From positions 1 through 37,754 of the forward strand of contig DHKI01000034.1 of assembly GCA_002404755.1 (NCBI GenBank): 37,754 bases of DNA. The letters are read 5' to 3'. The notes under the pieces were generated by a model. It worked only from the letters and a program-made list of their open reading frames with translations, was not told the origin of the DNA and searched no databases. Both the position numbers and the translations under genes were made by a program. Shown here one piece after another: positions 1 through 8,402 of this stretch. Origin of the DNA: Clostridiales bacterium UBA4698 (GTDB lineage: Bacteria; Bacillota; Clostridia; TANB77; UBA1234). Numbering within the stretch: the stretch's first letter is position 1; each line of letters begins with the position of its first letter.

Positions 1-122
1 CAGTTATTACATTTACAATCATATTTTGCTACCCATTGTGCATATAGTGTTTGATTTGATGTTATTTTTACTGTTGTTGATGATGTTACCTGTGTTCCTC
101 CTGATGTTGGAATGACACAAAA
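1..122 (-). pseudogene. C-terminal remnant of an InlB-type (Listeria-Bacteroides) repeat protein, cut by the window edge
   Basis: Read on the minus strand, the frame from 122 down to 1 is open and encodes a piece containing SGGTQVTSST and then TLYAQW, the signature end of the InlB B-repeat (beta-grasp) found in surface proteins of Firmicutes. An in-frame stop (minus-strand TGA at 125-123) lies just upstream, and I see no start codon or ribosome site. The piece is therefore either the tail of a decayed gene or one side of a frameshift. It continues off the left edge. Only about 40 residues are visible, so the identity rests on the repeat signature alone. Confidence 0.45.
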
Positions 123-145
123 TCATTGTAAAAAAACACATTTTA

Positions 146-174
146 TTGATAATAATTTCTAATATGTGTATAAT
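146..174 (+). promoter_or_regulatory. Sigma-A promoter of the M18 aminopeptidase gene
   Basis: TTGATA (146-151), 17-bp spacer, perfect TATAAT (169-174). It lies 36 bp upstream of the start codon at 210, with the AGGAGG ribosome site (196-201) between them. Confidence 0.75.
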
Positions 175-209
175 AATTTAGGAAAGTAAAATGTTAGGAG
201 GTAGTAATT

Positions 210-1625
210 ATGGCAGAAACAAAAACAGCAGGTCAAAAACTTAAAGACGAGCTTTTGATGAATGATAAAAATGGTTGGGAGGAGCTTTCAGAAAAAGAGA
301 AAAAAGAGATTTTATCTTTTAATGATGGCTATATAAACTTCTTAAATAAAGGCAAGACAGAAAGAGAATGTGTTAAAGAGGCTAAAGAAATTGCAGAAGC
401 AAATGGCTTTAAAGAAATCAGCAAAGTTAAAAAACTAAAAGCTGGCGATAAAGTATACGAAATAAATCGTGGTAAAAATATCGTGCTTGCAGTAATTGGT
501 GAAGAACCAATAGAAAATGGAATGAAAGTTGTTGGTGCACATATTGACTCACCAAGATTAGATTTAAAACCAAATCCACTTTATGAAGATAATGGATTTG
601 CATATTTTAAAACTCATTATTATGGTGGAATCAAAAAATATCAATGGGTTACAATGCCACTTGCAATACATGGCGTTATTGCTTTAAAAAATGGAAAGAA
701 TGTTGAAGTAAACATTGGTAACGAAGAAGATGATTTAACATTTGTTATAACAGACTTACTTCCACACATGGCCAGAAAACAAATGGAGAAAAAGTTATCT
801 GAAGGTATTGAGGGAGAAGATTTAAATCTTTTAATCGGTAGCATTCCATTTAATGATGAAAAAGTTTCAGAGAAAGTAAAATTAAACGTTATGAAACTTT
901 TAAATGAAAAATATGGAATAGTTGAAAAAGATTTTATAAGTGCAGAGCTTGAAATCGTTCCTGCATTTAATGCAAAGAGCTTAGGCTTTGATAGAAGCAT
1001 GGTTGCGGGTTATGGACAAGATGATAAAGTATGTGCATATACATCTTTAAAAGCAATTTGTGAAGTTGAAAATCCAAAGAAAACAGCAGTATGCATTTTA
1101 GTAGATAAAGAAGAAATCGGAAGTGTTGGAAACACAGGAATGGAAGCAAGAGCATTTGAAAACTTCGTTCTTGAAATGATTGCTTTAAGAGGAGAAGAAA
1201 AAACACCAAACACAATAGCTAAAGCACTTGCAAATTCAAAGATGTTATCTGCAGATGTTGATGGAGCATTTGACCCAATTTATGCATCAGTGGCAGAAAA
1301 GAGAAACTCTTCATTCTTTGGAATGGGTGTAGGACTAAATAAATATACAGGAGCTAGAGGAAAATCTGGAGCAAACGATGCAAATGCTGAATATGTTGCT
1401 GAGCTTAGAAAATTATTTGATGATAACAAAGTTAGATTCCAAATAAGTGAACTTGGAAAAGTAGACGAAGGTGGCGGTGGAACAATCGCATACATCTTAG
1501 CAAACAAAGGAATGGATGTTATAGATTGCGGAACACCAGTGCTATCAATGCATTCACCATATGAAGTGACAAGTAAATTCGATGTATATATGTCTTACAG
1601 AGCATATAAAGTTTTTATGGAATAA
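210..1625 (+). CDS. M18 family aminopeptidase (aspartyl aminopeptidase type)
   Basis: A 471-residue cytosolic zinc aminopeptidase that removes N-terminal residues, classically acidic ones, from peptides. The M18 metal and catalytic motifs appear in order: GAHIDSPR around residue 109-116, GYGQDDKV about 270, DKEEIGSVG about 299, SADVDGAFD about 350 and MHSPYEV near 447. Length is normal for the bacterial ApeA-like branch. The ATG at 210 has an AGGAGG site 8 bp upstream and its own promoter; a hairpin terminator follows, so the gene appears monocistronic. Substrate preference cannot be read from the sequence. Confidence 0.93.
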   Translation: MAETKTAGQKLKDELLMNDKNGWEELSEKEKKEILSFNDGYINFLNKGKTERECVKEAKEIAEANGFKEISKVKKLKAGDKVYEINRGKNIVLAVIGEEPIENGMKVVGAHIDSPRLDLKPNPLYEDNGFAYFKTHYYGGIKKYQWVTMPLAIHGVIALKNGKNVEVNIGNEEDDLTFVITDLLPHMARKQMEKKLSEGIEGEDLNLLIGSIPFNDEKVSEKVKLNVMKLLNEKYGIVEKDFISAELEIVPAFNAKSLGFDRSMVAGYGQDDKVCAYTSLKAICEVENPKKTAVCILVDKEEIGSVGNTGMEARAFENFVLEMIALRGEEKTPNTIAKALANSKMLSADVDGAFDPIYASVAEKRNSSFFGMGVGLNKYTGARGKSGANDANAEYVAELRKLFDDNKVRFQISELGKVDEGGGGTIAYILANKGMDVIDCGTPVLSMHSPYEVTSKFDVYMSYRAYKVFME

Positions 1626-1643
1626 TTTAAAATATGTAGTATA

Positions 1644-1676
1644 ATGAGGGAAAGAAAAATCTTTCTCTCATTTTTT
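1644..1676 (+). terminator. Rho-independent terminator of the aminopeptidase gene
   Basis: Arms 1644-1654 (ATGAGGGAAAG) and 1661-1671 (CTTTCTCTCAT) pair over 11 bp with one G-U, followed by a T6 tract. Confidence 0.8.
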
Positions 1677-1728
1677 GTGTCTAAAAACGAAAGCGACAAT
1701 TATTTGAGAGAAACTGAGGTGATAGAGA

Positions 1729-2064
1729 TTGAGTATGGAAATTAAATACAGGAAGGCTTTTAAAGAAGTATTAGAAGTACTAGAATATACAGATAGAAGA
1801 TTAGTAAGGCAAATTCCAAGAAAAATTATAGAATTTTTAAATCAAAATGCAGATAAAACGCATAGAGTTGTGCTTGATGGGTCAAAGAAGTTGAGGGACC
1901 AAGAAATTAGCGAAATAGCAAAATGCATTATCGCAATGCTTTACAAAAATTATATTGGTCAAACAAAAGACTTAGAGGGGATAAATGAGGAGAGTGTGGA
2001 AAAAAATACAAAAGAAGAACTTCTTAGAATATACAAAAATCAAAATGGTGGTGAAAATAAATGA
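1729..2064 (+). CDS. Conserved hypothetical protein, 111 aa, first gene of the amidoligase operon
   Basis: I do not recognise a named domain. The protein is small and charged, predicted mostly helical, with no signal peptide or membrane segment and a hydrophilic C-terminal tail. The TTG at 1729 sits 6 nt after GAGGTGA (1716-1722), which suits it better than the ATG at 1735. Its last codons overlap the next start (ATGA, 2061-2064), so the two genes are translationally coupled and probably act together. It may be a partner or substrate-side subunit of the amidoligase; that is inference from gene order only. Confidence 0.75.
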   Translation: MSMEIKYRKAFKEVLEVLEYTDRRLVRQIPRKIIEFLNQNADKTHRVVLDGSKKLRDQEISEIAKCIIAMLYKNYIGQTKDLEGINEESVEKNTKEELLRIYKNQNGGENK

Positions 2065-4004
2065 GATTCCTAACGAATTTGGAAAAGGCATATAATAATT
2101 TGTTGAGCAGAGTACCATATGTAGATTATTATATTCAAACGTCTAGTGAAATAAGAGATGAAAATTATTTTAATATGCTTTTACTAAAAGCATTAGTAAA
2201 ACACGAAAATAAAGCATTAGAAGAGTATCAAAAAATAAAAACAATTAATGCTATGACTAAAGACGAAAGGAAGAAACTTTTAGAGTATGACGAAAACGGA
2301 GAATTAAGAATACAAAAGTACGGATTAAGTGAATATTCAAAAATATATGTTTTGTCAAATTTTTTAGGTATAAAAGCATTGCTAAAAGCAGAAGGAAATA
2401 GCAGTGATAGATTTGCAAAGATAAGAAAGTACGGAGTGCCAGAGGCAGAAATACTGAAAATTATATGTGATGAAAAAAATAAGTATTTGCAGGAATTGAT
2501 TTTAGAGAAAAAATTAGAGGATTCTAATGGAAGAGAAGTGCCGGTGGCAAGTTTGATTTTCAAAGATGAAGAAAATGTAAAGAAATTATTATTTCTCTCT
2601 GATACATGTTCAATTGATGTGATAAAAAATATAATAAAAGGACAATATGGTGACTTAAAAGGTGACGAAGCCGACTTAATTATACTTAACTCGGCAAATG
2701 ACGGAATTGAAAGCATATTGAAAGATGCAAAACTATTTGCTCGGTAAAAAAGAATTGCGAGAAGAGATATTAAAGAAATACGTAATAATAAAAAATTTAA
2801 CCGACATTGATGGAACAATAAAAGAGCAAGGACACATAGATATGCCAGATAAAATGACACTCGGAGTAGAGCTCGAAATTATTGGACCGGCGAGCGATTA
2901 CTTATATGGCACATTAATAAAGGGATTTAACGGTGATAGGGATAGTACAATACAGGACGTGAGATACCAAGGAGTAGAAATTACATCGCCAATATTAAAA
3001 AGTAATAATATAGATGATGTGTTGGGCGTAGCAAAGCAATTGGTTATGCTTGGTCAAAGCACAAATAAAAGCTGTGGAGGACACATACATATAGGGTCAA
3101 AGTATCTAGATGTAAAAGATGACGAACGAAAGGCAAATGTGCAAGCTACAAAAATTGTATGGAAATCTTTCCTAGAGATGTGGAAAAATTGCGAAGAAAT
3201 AATGTATAAAATTACAACTCGTGCAGGTGAAGAACACAGAGGAATTGAATTTGCAAAACCAATAGCATCAAAAATAGAAAAAATGCTTCAGTGTGATGAT
3301 GCAGAAATGAATGTTTATCAATATAAAGAAATGATGAAGAAAGTGCAAACAGAAGAAGAGTCTGTAGTAGATGAAAGATATTTTTCAATCAATTTTACAA
3401 ATTTAAATCTTGGTAAAAATACGATTGAATTTAGGCTAGCAAATGGAACAATAGCTTTACAAGAACTAAAAGCAAACATAGAACTTTTTATAGCCTTTGT
3501 AGATATATCAAGACGAATTGGAATAGTAAGGTATAAAGAAGAAAGAAAATCAGAACTTACACCAAAAGAAGAAGAACTATTAAAAAAATACAGAAAAATC
3601 TGCTTAAAACAAGAGATTAGTGAAGAAGAAAAAAAAATGAACTTTTAGATATGTTGTTTGAATCAAAGAAAAGAAATATATACAACGAAAGATATGAAAA
3701 AAGTACATTTGATATAGAAAAAGAGGAGCAAAAATTAAAAAATAGAGAAAGACAAACACAAGACGTATATGGTGAACCATTATCAGAAGAGGAATTAGAA
3801 CAAATAGAAGGAAAATATGAGTTTGAAGATGTAAACACTAAAAACAAGATAAAATTCAACGAAAAAGATTTAGATGAATTAACTGAAGAAGTGCAAAACG
3901 AGAGAATAAATGTCTTTATGGAATTGTGGGAACGCATAATAAACTGGAGACAAAATCGCAGAGGAGAGGAAAAACAAAAGAAAGACGAGGAGATTGAAAG
4001 ATAA
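2061..4004 (+). CDS. Glutamine-synthetase-fold amidoligase (Amidoligase_2-like) with long N-terminal domain; two frame breaks
   Basis: The central part (about 2830-3540) carries the motifs of the COOH-NH2 ligase amidoligases: GVELEIIG (E-x-E metal and ATP residues), CGGHIHIG, and NTIEFRLANGT with the catalytic Arg. These enzymes join amino groups to carboxylates using ATP. Residues 1-227 form a helical N-terminal region I cannot name; the last ~115 residues are charged and helical. Read in one frame the gene is interrupted twice. At 2742 an extra C makes GCT CGG TAA; skipping it gives AGKKELREE. At the A9 run 3629-3637 a -1 shift (or one more A) gives EEEKKNELLDMLFESKK. Joined, it would be about 647 aa. 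It is either one protein made by frameshifting or three pieces (starts at 2061, 2725 and 3651; the last has no ribosome site). Substrate unknown. Confidence 0.7.
2739..2748 (+). promoter_or_regulatory. Candidate +1 frameshift site GCT-CGGT-AAA in the amidoligase gene
   Basis: The zero frame reads GCT CGG TAA and stops at once. Skipping the C at 2742 gives GCT GGT AAA AAA GAA and continues into the amidoligase domain. Confidence 0.65.
3629..3637 (+). promoter_or_regulatory. A9 slippery run linking the amidoligase domain to its C-terminal part
   Basis: Nine A's precede ATG AAC TTT TAG. A -1 ribosomal shift or transcriptional slippage by +1 A opens the frame that runs to 4004. The frame entered is open only from 3624, so the switch must occur in this run. 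No CGG is involved, unlike the other breaks. Confidence 0.5.
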
Positions 4005-4021
4005 AAATCCCCATGTTAATC

Positions 4022-4050
4022 TTGACTTTTTAACCAATAATATATATCAT
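4022..4050 (+). promoter_or_regulatory. Promoter of the minD-minE(-rodA) unit
   Basis: TTGACT (4022-4027), 17 bp, TATCAT (4045-4050). The leader to minD is about 45 nt and contains a small 5-bp hairpin (GGCTT/AAGCC, 4069-4084). Confidence 0.6.
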
Positions 4051-4103
4051 AATTGTGTACGGAGGAACGGCTTTCAAGGAAGCCACTAGAATGGAGGATA
4101 TTT

Positions 4104-4898
4104 ATGGGAGAAGTAATTGTAATAACATCTGGAAAGGGTGGCGTTGGTAAAACAACAAGTGCTGCAAATTTAGGAACTGCACTTACTATGATGGGAAAAA
4201 AGGTTGCTTTAGTAGATACAGATATAGGTCTTAGAAACTTAGACGTTGTAATGGGCTTAGAAAATAGAATTGTCTATGATATCGTTGATGTTGTCGAAGA
4301 AAACTGCAAATTGAAACAAGCACTAATAAAGGATAGAAGATATGAAGGTCTATTCTTACTTCCTGCTGCCCAAACAAGAGATAAAAATGCCGTTAATGAA
4401 GAACAAATGAAGAAAATTTGCGAAGATTTAAAAATCGAGTTCGATTATGTTATTATAGACTGCCCAGCTGGAATAGAACAAGGTTTCAAGAATGCTATTG
4501 CTGGTGCAGACAGAGCATTGGTTGTTACTACTCCAGAAGTATCAGCAGTTAGAGATGCAGACAGAATAGTTGGATTACTTGAGTCAAGTAGCCTTCCAAA
4601 GCCACAACTTATTTTAAACAGAATAAGAACAAAAATGGTTAGAAAAGGCGAAATGATGGACGCAAATGATATCGTTGAGCTATTATCTATAAAGTTAATT
4701 GGTGCAATACCAGATGATGAGAATGTTATAATCCAAACTAATAAAGGTGAACCATCTGTAACAAACGCAAAATCAATGTCTGGAAGAGCGTACATGGAAA
4801 CAGCAAGAAGAATTTTAGGAGAAGATATAGAAGTAACAATACCAGGAAAAGAAGAAGGAGCTTGGAAAAAGTTTAAAGCATTTTGGACAAAACATTAA
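4104..4898 (+). CDS. minD: Septum site-determining ATPase MinD
   Basis: A 264-aa P-loop ATPase of the ParA/MinD family. It binds the membrane when ATP-bound and recruits MinC to block FtsZ-ring assembly away from midcell. The deviant Walker A GKGGVGKTT lies at residues 9-17, the DTDIGLRNLD switch about 38-47 and IIDCPAGIE (Walker B) about 117-125; the C-terminus ends in a basic/aromatic amphipathic helix (WKKFKAFW) for membrane targeting. The ATG at 4104 follows GGAGGA with correct spacing; the longer TTG reading from 4053 is not supported. minE follows after 47 bp, but minC is 10 kb away next to mrdA. Confidence 0.97.
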   Translation: MGEVIVITSGKGGVGKTTSAANLGTALTMMGKKVALVDTDIGLRNLDVVMGLENRIVYDIVDVVEENCKLKQALIKDRRYEGLFLLPAAQTRDKNAVNEEQMKKICEDLKIEFDYVIIDCPAGIEQGFKNAIAGADRALVVTTPEVSAVRDADRIVGLLESSSLPKPQLILNRIRTKMVRKGEMMDANDIVELLSIKLIGAIPDDENVIIQTNKGEPSVTNAKSMSGRAYMETARRILGEDIEVTIPGKEEGAWKKFKAFWTKH

Positions 4899-4945
4899 AA
4901 GCCGATTAGATTGACTTGAATGTATAAGATTAGGAGGCACATATT

Positions 4946-5551
4946 ATGGAATTGAGGGAAGTTTTTGAGCCAGTTTTAAACTTTATTAAAAATTTTCAAA
5001 AAAAGGATAAAGAAATAACATCAAAACAAGCGGCAAAAGATAGATTAAAATTGGTTCTTATGCAAGATAGAGCAAGCGTTTCACCAGATTTCTTTGAAAT
5101 GATGAAAAAAGAAATAATAGATGTAATAAAGAAATACATAGAAATTGATGAGGAATCTTTGGAGGTGGAACTTACAAGAGGAGTTGAAGTTGGACTTGAA
5201 GGACCAGCTTTGTACGCAAACATACCTATAAAGAATGTAAAACCTGTAGCTCCTAAGAGCGAAAATGATGAAGAAGAAAATACAACACCAGTGATGACAG
5301 AGCAACAGGCAGAAGAAGTTGCAGAAAAACTTTTAAATCATGCCGAACAAATAATGAATAAGGCAAAAGATGAAGGAAAAATTTCAGAAGAAGTTGAAAT
5401 TAAAGAAGAAATTAAGATAGAAGAGGAACAACCAAAAGAAGAAGTAGAAGAGACGAAAAAACAAACAGAAAAGAAAGCTACAAAGACTACAAGAAAAACA
5501 ACATCAAAAAAGACTACAACTTCGAAAACAAAAAAAGAAACTAAAAAATAA
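4946..5551 (+). CDS. minE: Cell-division topological specificity factor MinE with long acidic-then-basic C-terminal extension
   Basis: Residues 1 to about 90 are a normal MinE: an N-terminal amphipathic segment, then a core with SKQAAKDRLKLVLMQDR and a helix/strand domain that binds MinD and stimulates its ATPase. MinE is usually about 85-95 aa; this one is 201. The extra ~105 residues comprise a short linker, a helical stretch (AEEVAEKLLNHAEQIMNKAK), a Glu-rich acidic segment, and a final 30 residues made almost only of Lys, Thr, Arg and Ser (repeats such as TTRKTTSKKTTTSK). The tail resembles histone-H1/AlaKT-like DNA-binding tails. It is in frame and ends at a stop before a terminator, so it is part of the gene. 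A nucleic-acid-binding role for the tail is inference. Confidence 0.92.
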   Translation: MELREVFEPVLNFIKNFQKKDKEITSKQAAKDRLKLVLMQDRASVSPDFFEMMKKEIIDVIKKYIEIDEESLEVELTRGVEVGLEGPALYANIPIKNVKPVAPKSENDEEENTTPVMTEQQAEEVAEKLLNHAEQIMNKAKDEGKISEEVEIKEEIKIEEEQPKEEVEETKKQTEKKATKTTRKTTSKKTTTSKTKKETKK

Positions 5552-5556
5552 AAGAT

Positions 5557-5598
5557 GCCCATATATAGCGAATTTCAGCAGGTATATGGGCTTTTGTT
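5557..5598 (+). terminator. Hairpin terminator/attenuator between minE and rodA
   Basis: Arms GCCCATATA (5557-5565) and TATATGGGC (5583-5591) form 9 perfect pairs, followed by TTTTGTTAT. The rodA ribosome site (AAGGAGG, 5605-5611) comes directly after. With no clear separate rodA promoter seen, partial read-through is likely. Confidence 0.75.
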
Positions 5599-5618
5599 AT
5601 ATAGAAGGAGGTAGATAT

Positions 5619-6720
5619 GTGAAAAAAATATTAAAGTCATTAGATTATATGATAATAATAATTTCAATTTTATTGTTTGGAATAGGAATAGTTGCACTAT
5701 ATAGTGCAAATGGTGGAGTAAATGGCGATACGTCGGAAGTTACTAAGCAGATAGTATGGTTTCTTGTAGGAATTGTAGGAATGATAGTGGTACTAATGAT
5801 AGATTATGATTTACTTGGTAAGCTATGGATACCAATATATATCTTAACAATACTGAGTCTTATTGCTGTTTTGTTTACGCCACCTATAAATGGAGCTACT
5901 AGCTGGTTTCAATTTGGAGGTGTAAGCATACAGCCTGGCGAGATTGCAAAAATAACTTTGATAATAGGCTTGCGGCAAGTTACTACAATATTTTAAAGAA
6001 AAGAAAACACTAAATAAGCCATTATCCGTTCTTGCTATTTTGATGTATGTCGCAATTCCGTGTGTTTTGCTTGCAATGCAACCTGATTATGGAACTGCGA
6101 TGGTATTTTTGGTAGTATCTGCACTAATGATATTTATTGCCGGTATTAATATTTGGTATGTTGTTGGAGCGATAGTTACAGTTGTTGTGAGTGTATTTTT
6201 AGCATATCAGTATGTACTTCCTGACTACGCTAAAAACAGAATAACAGTATTCTTAAATCCCGAGATGGATCCAAGTGGTGCTGGATATAATATAATTCAA
6301 TCGCAATTGGCTGTTGGTTCTGGACAAACTTGGGGAATGGGACTTTTCAATGGAAACCAAACACAACTTGGATATTTACCAATGAAAACAACAGATTTTA
6401 TTTTTGCAGTAATCAGTGAAGAAATGGGATTTGTTGTTTCGAGTTTAGTTGTTGCATTGTTTGTGCTATTAATATGTAAGAGTATATATGTTGGTAAAAC
6501 AGCTAAAGATGATTATGGTGCATTAATTGCAGTTGGCGTAGCAGGAATGTTTTTAGCACACTTTTTAGAAAACGTTGGAATGAATATAGGGCTTATGCCT
6601 ATAACAGGAATTCCTTTACCGTTCATAAGTTATGGCGGAAGTGCCATGTTAACAAACTTTGCAGGACTTGGCTTATTGCTTAGTGTTAGCGGAAGAAGAA
6701 ATAAAAAAATGTTTGAATAA
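5619..6720 (+). CDS. rodA: RodA/FtsW-type SEDS peptidoglycan glycosyltransferase, split by a +1 frameshift at CGG
   Basis: A SEDS-family polytopic membrane enzyme that polymerises lipid II; the adjacent min genes and the mre/mrdA cluster nearby make RodA (elongasome) the likely identity. The start is GTG at 5619, 7 nt after AAGGAGG. The first part (118 residues) ends with PGEIAKITLIIGL; the second carries QPDYGTAMVF, a long extracellular loop with GMGLFNGNQTQLGYLP, and the terminal PFISYGGSAM. The zero frame reads TTG CGG CAA and stops 7 codons later (5994-5996). Skipping the C at 5973 gives GLGKLLQYFKEKK and runs straight into the second part, giving about 366 aa, a normal RodA length. A broken rodA beside otherwise complete morphogenes would be unexpected. 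Confidence 0.85.
5970..5979 (+). promoter_or_regulatory. Candidate +1 frameshift site TTG-CGGC-AAG in rodA
   Basis: Zero frame TTG CGG CAA; shifted frame TTG (C) GGC AAG TTA. Gly-Lys follows the shift, as in the amidoligase and rlmH sites. Confidence 0.7.
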
Positions 6721-6771
6721 AGGTTTATAGATATATCCACAAAATCTAAATAAATTAATTAGGAAATAAGA

Positions 6772-7719
6772 ATGATACACAAAATAAAAATAGGAAATGT
6801 AGAAATAAATAATAATGTTTTTTTAGCACCAATGGCAGGAATAACAGATGTGCCTTACAGAAGTATTTGCAAAGAATTTGGAGCAGGACTTACATATAGC
6901 GAAATGATAAGTGCAAAAGGAATGTATTATAATGACGAAAAAACAAGACTGTTAATGAAAAAGGCGGAAAATGAGGCTCCGTTTGCTGTTCAAATTTTTG
7001 GCTCAGATGCAAATATAATGGCAGAAGTTGCAGAAGAAATAAGTAATAGTGCCGATATTATAGATATAAACATGGGATGCCCAGCACCGAAAGTAGTTAA
7101 AAATGGAGATGGCTCAAAATTAATGCTAAATCCAGAACTAATAGATGAAATAACTAGAAAGGTGGTTGAAAAGTCGAAGGTTCCAGTAACAATAAAAATT
7201 AGAAAAGGCTGGGACAAAGAGCACGTAAATGCAGTACAAATAGCAGAAATAGCCGAGAAAAATGGCATTTCAGCAATAACCGTACATGGAAGAACTAGAG
7301 AAGAATTTTATTCGGGTAAAGCAGACTGGGATATAATAAAAGAAGTAAAAGATTCTGTGTCTATACCTGTGATTGGAAATGGCGATATAACTAGCGTAGA
7401 AAGTGCAAACGAGATATTTGAAAAAACAAACTGTGATGCAATAATGATAGGAAGAGCAAGTCTAGGTAATCCTTGGATATTTGAAGAAATAATTTTAGGT
7501 CAAAAGGTAAATAAAACATGTGAAGATGTTAAGAAAATGATAGAAAAACATCTAGAAATGTTAATTAAAGAAAAAGGCGAATATACTGCAATAAGAGAAA
7601 TGAGAAAGCATATTGCATGGTACATAAAAGGATTTGCAAATGCTGCTGAAATAAGAAAGCGAGTAAATGAAATAGACGAGCTAGAAGAACTTAAAGATAT
7701 GATACAGAATATATCATAA
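6772..7719 (+). CDS. dusB: tRNA-dihydrouridine synthase (DusB type)
   Basis: A 315-aa FMN-dependent enzyme that reduces uridines in the tRNA D-loop. The N-terminal TIM barrel starts with FLAPMAGITDVPYR (FMN binding) and contains DINMGCPAPKV with the catalytic Cys near residue 104, the KIRKGW strand, VHGRTREEFYSGKADW and GNGDI, then GRASLGNPW. A helical domain closes the protein. Length and motifs fit the Clostridia DusB group. The AGGAAA ribosome site is weak. It lies 51 bp after rodA, probably in the same transcript, and ends at a branched terminator shared with mazF. Confidence 0.95.
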   Translation: MIHKIKIGNVEINNNVFLAPMAGITDVPYRSICKEFGAGLTYSEMISAKGMYYNDEKTRLLMKKAENEAPFAVQIFGSDANIMAEVAEEISNSADIIDINMGCPAPKVVKNGDGSKLMLNPELIDEITRKVVEKSKVPVTIKIRKGWDKEHVNAVQIAEIAEKNGISAITVHGRTREEFYSGKADWDIIKEVKDSVSIPVIGNGDITSVESANEIFEKTNCDAIMIGRASLGNPWIFEEIILGQKVNKTCEDVKKMIEKHLEMLIKEKGEYTAIREMRKHIAWYIKGFANAAEIRKRVNEIDELEELKDMIQNIS

Positions 7720-7770
7720 CGAACTTATTCTTGAAAATTAGCTTTAGAAGTATGAAATGTTAATTAATGA

Positions 7771-7864
7771 AAAAACTAAAAGAGACTAAATATAATTGAG
7801 ATCAAATCAAACATAATCTCAAAAGAAAAAGATAACTTTTTCTAGAATTTAGTCTCTTATTTTT
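7771..7864. terminator. Bidirectional, three-way-junction terminator between dusB and mazF
   Basis: Outer stem AGAGACTAAAT (7781-7791) with ATTTAGTCTCT (7847-7857), extendable by one A-T pair. It encloses two complete inner hairpins, TTGAGAT/ATCTCAA (7796-7802/7816-7822) and AGAAAAAG-ATAA-CTTTTTCT (7824-7843). A T-rich run follows on the plus side (7859-7866) and an A-run precedes it (7771-7776), so it can stop both convergent genes. Confidence 0.8.
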
Positions 7865-8212
7865 TTAACCTTGCAAACCGAAACTAATGCCAAGAGCATT
7901 GTTTACTTGCCCCATAATTGATTCATCGACTTGACCAATTTTTTCTTTAAGTCTAGATTTATCAATGGTTCGTATTTGTTCTGCTAAAATAACAGAATTT
8001 TTCATTAACCCATAATCTTTCGAATTAATATTAATATGTGTAGGAAGCCTATTTTTACTTGTTTGTGAGGTAATTGCAGCTGCGATTACAGTGGGACTAA
8101 ACTTATTTCCAACATCATTTTGAATTATTAAAACTGGCCTAATACCACCTTGCTCAGAACCTATAACAGGGCTTAAGTCAGCATAATACATATCTCCTCT
8201 TTTAATAGTCAA
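7865..8212 (-). CDS. Type II toxin MazF/EndoA family mRNA interferase
   Basis: A 115-aa PemK/MazF-fold endoribonuclease that cleaves single-stranded mRNA. Visible family features are IKRGDMYYADLSPVIGSEQGGIRP at the N-terminus (split here: GDMYYADL and GSEQGG), the strand PVLIIQND, VIAAAITSQ with the conserved Thr-Ser, and SVILAEQIRTIDKSRL. The likely start is TTG at 8212, just after AGAGGTGAG; the in-frame GTG at 8221 lies inside that ribosome site. No MazE-like antitoxin gene is next to it in this window. In Bacillus the gene pairs with ndoAI beside alr; that context is absent here. Confidence 0.9.
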   Translation of the reverse strand: MTIKRGDMYYADLSPVIGSEQGGIRPVLIIQNDVGNKFSPTVIAAAITSQTSKNRLPTHININSKDYGLMKNSVILAEQIRTIDKSRLKEKIGQVDESIMGQVNNALGISFGLQG

Positions 8213-8331
8213 ATAACTCACCTCTATTTCTATGTGTAATATAATTGTTTCCGCAAAATAAGATTTTTATTCCAAAATATAGGTGGCATAGTATATATTA
8301 TGCACAAGGGGACGTTATGTTAATTGAAATA

Positions 8332-8360
8332 TTGCATTTTAAGTCAAAATATGTTAAAAT
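8332..8360 (+). promoter_or_regulatory. Promoter of the PLD-like gene
   Basis: TTGCAT (8332-8337), 17 bp, TAAAAT (8355-8360) with an extended -10 TGT immediately before. The gene starts about 43 nt downstream. Confidence 0.65.
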
Positions 8361-8402
8361 TTAAGGAGATGTATATATTAAATAAGAGATTGGAGTATGC
8401 TT

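Noticed and set aside
6040..6720. Separate C-terminal SEDS gene with a TTG or ATG start near 6040
   Set aside because: No ribosome site, and the sequence continues upstream in frame to the CGG site with a natural membrane-protein sequence.
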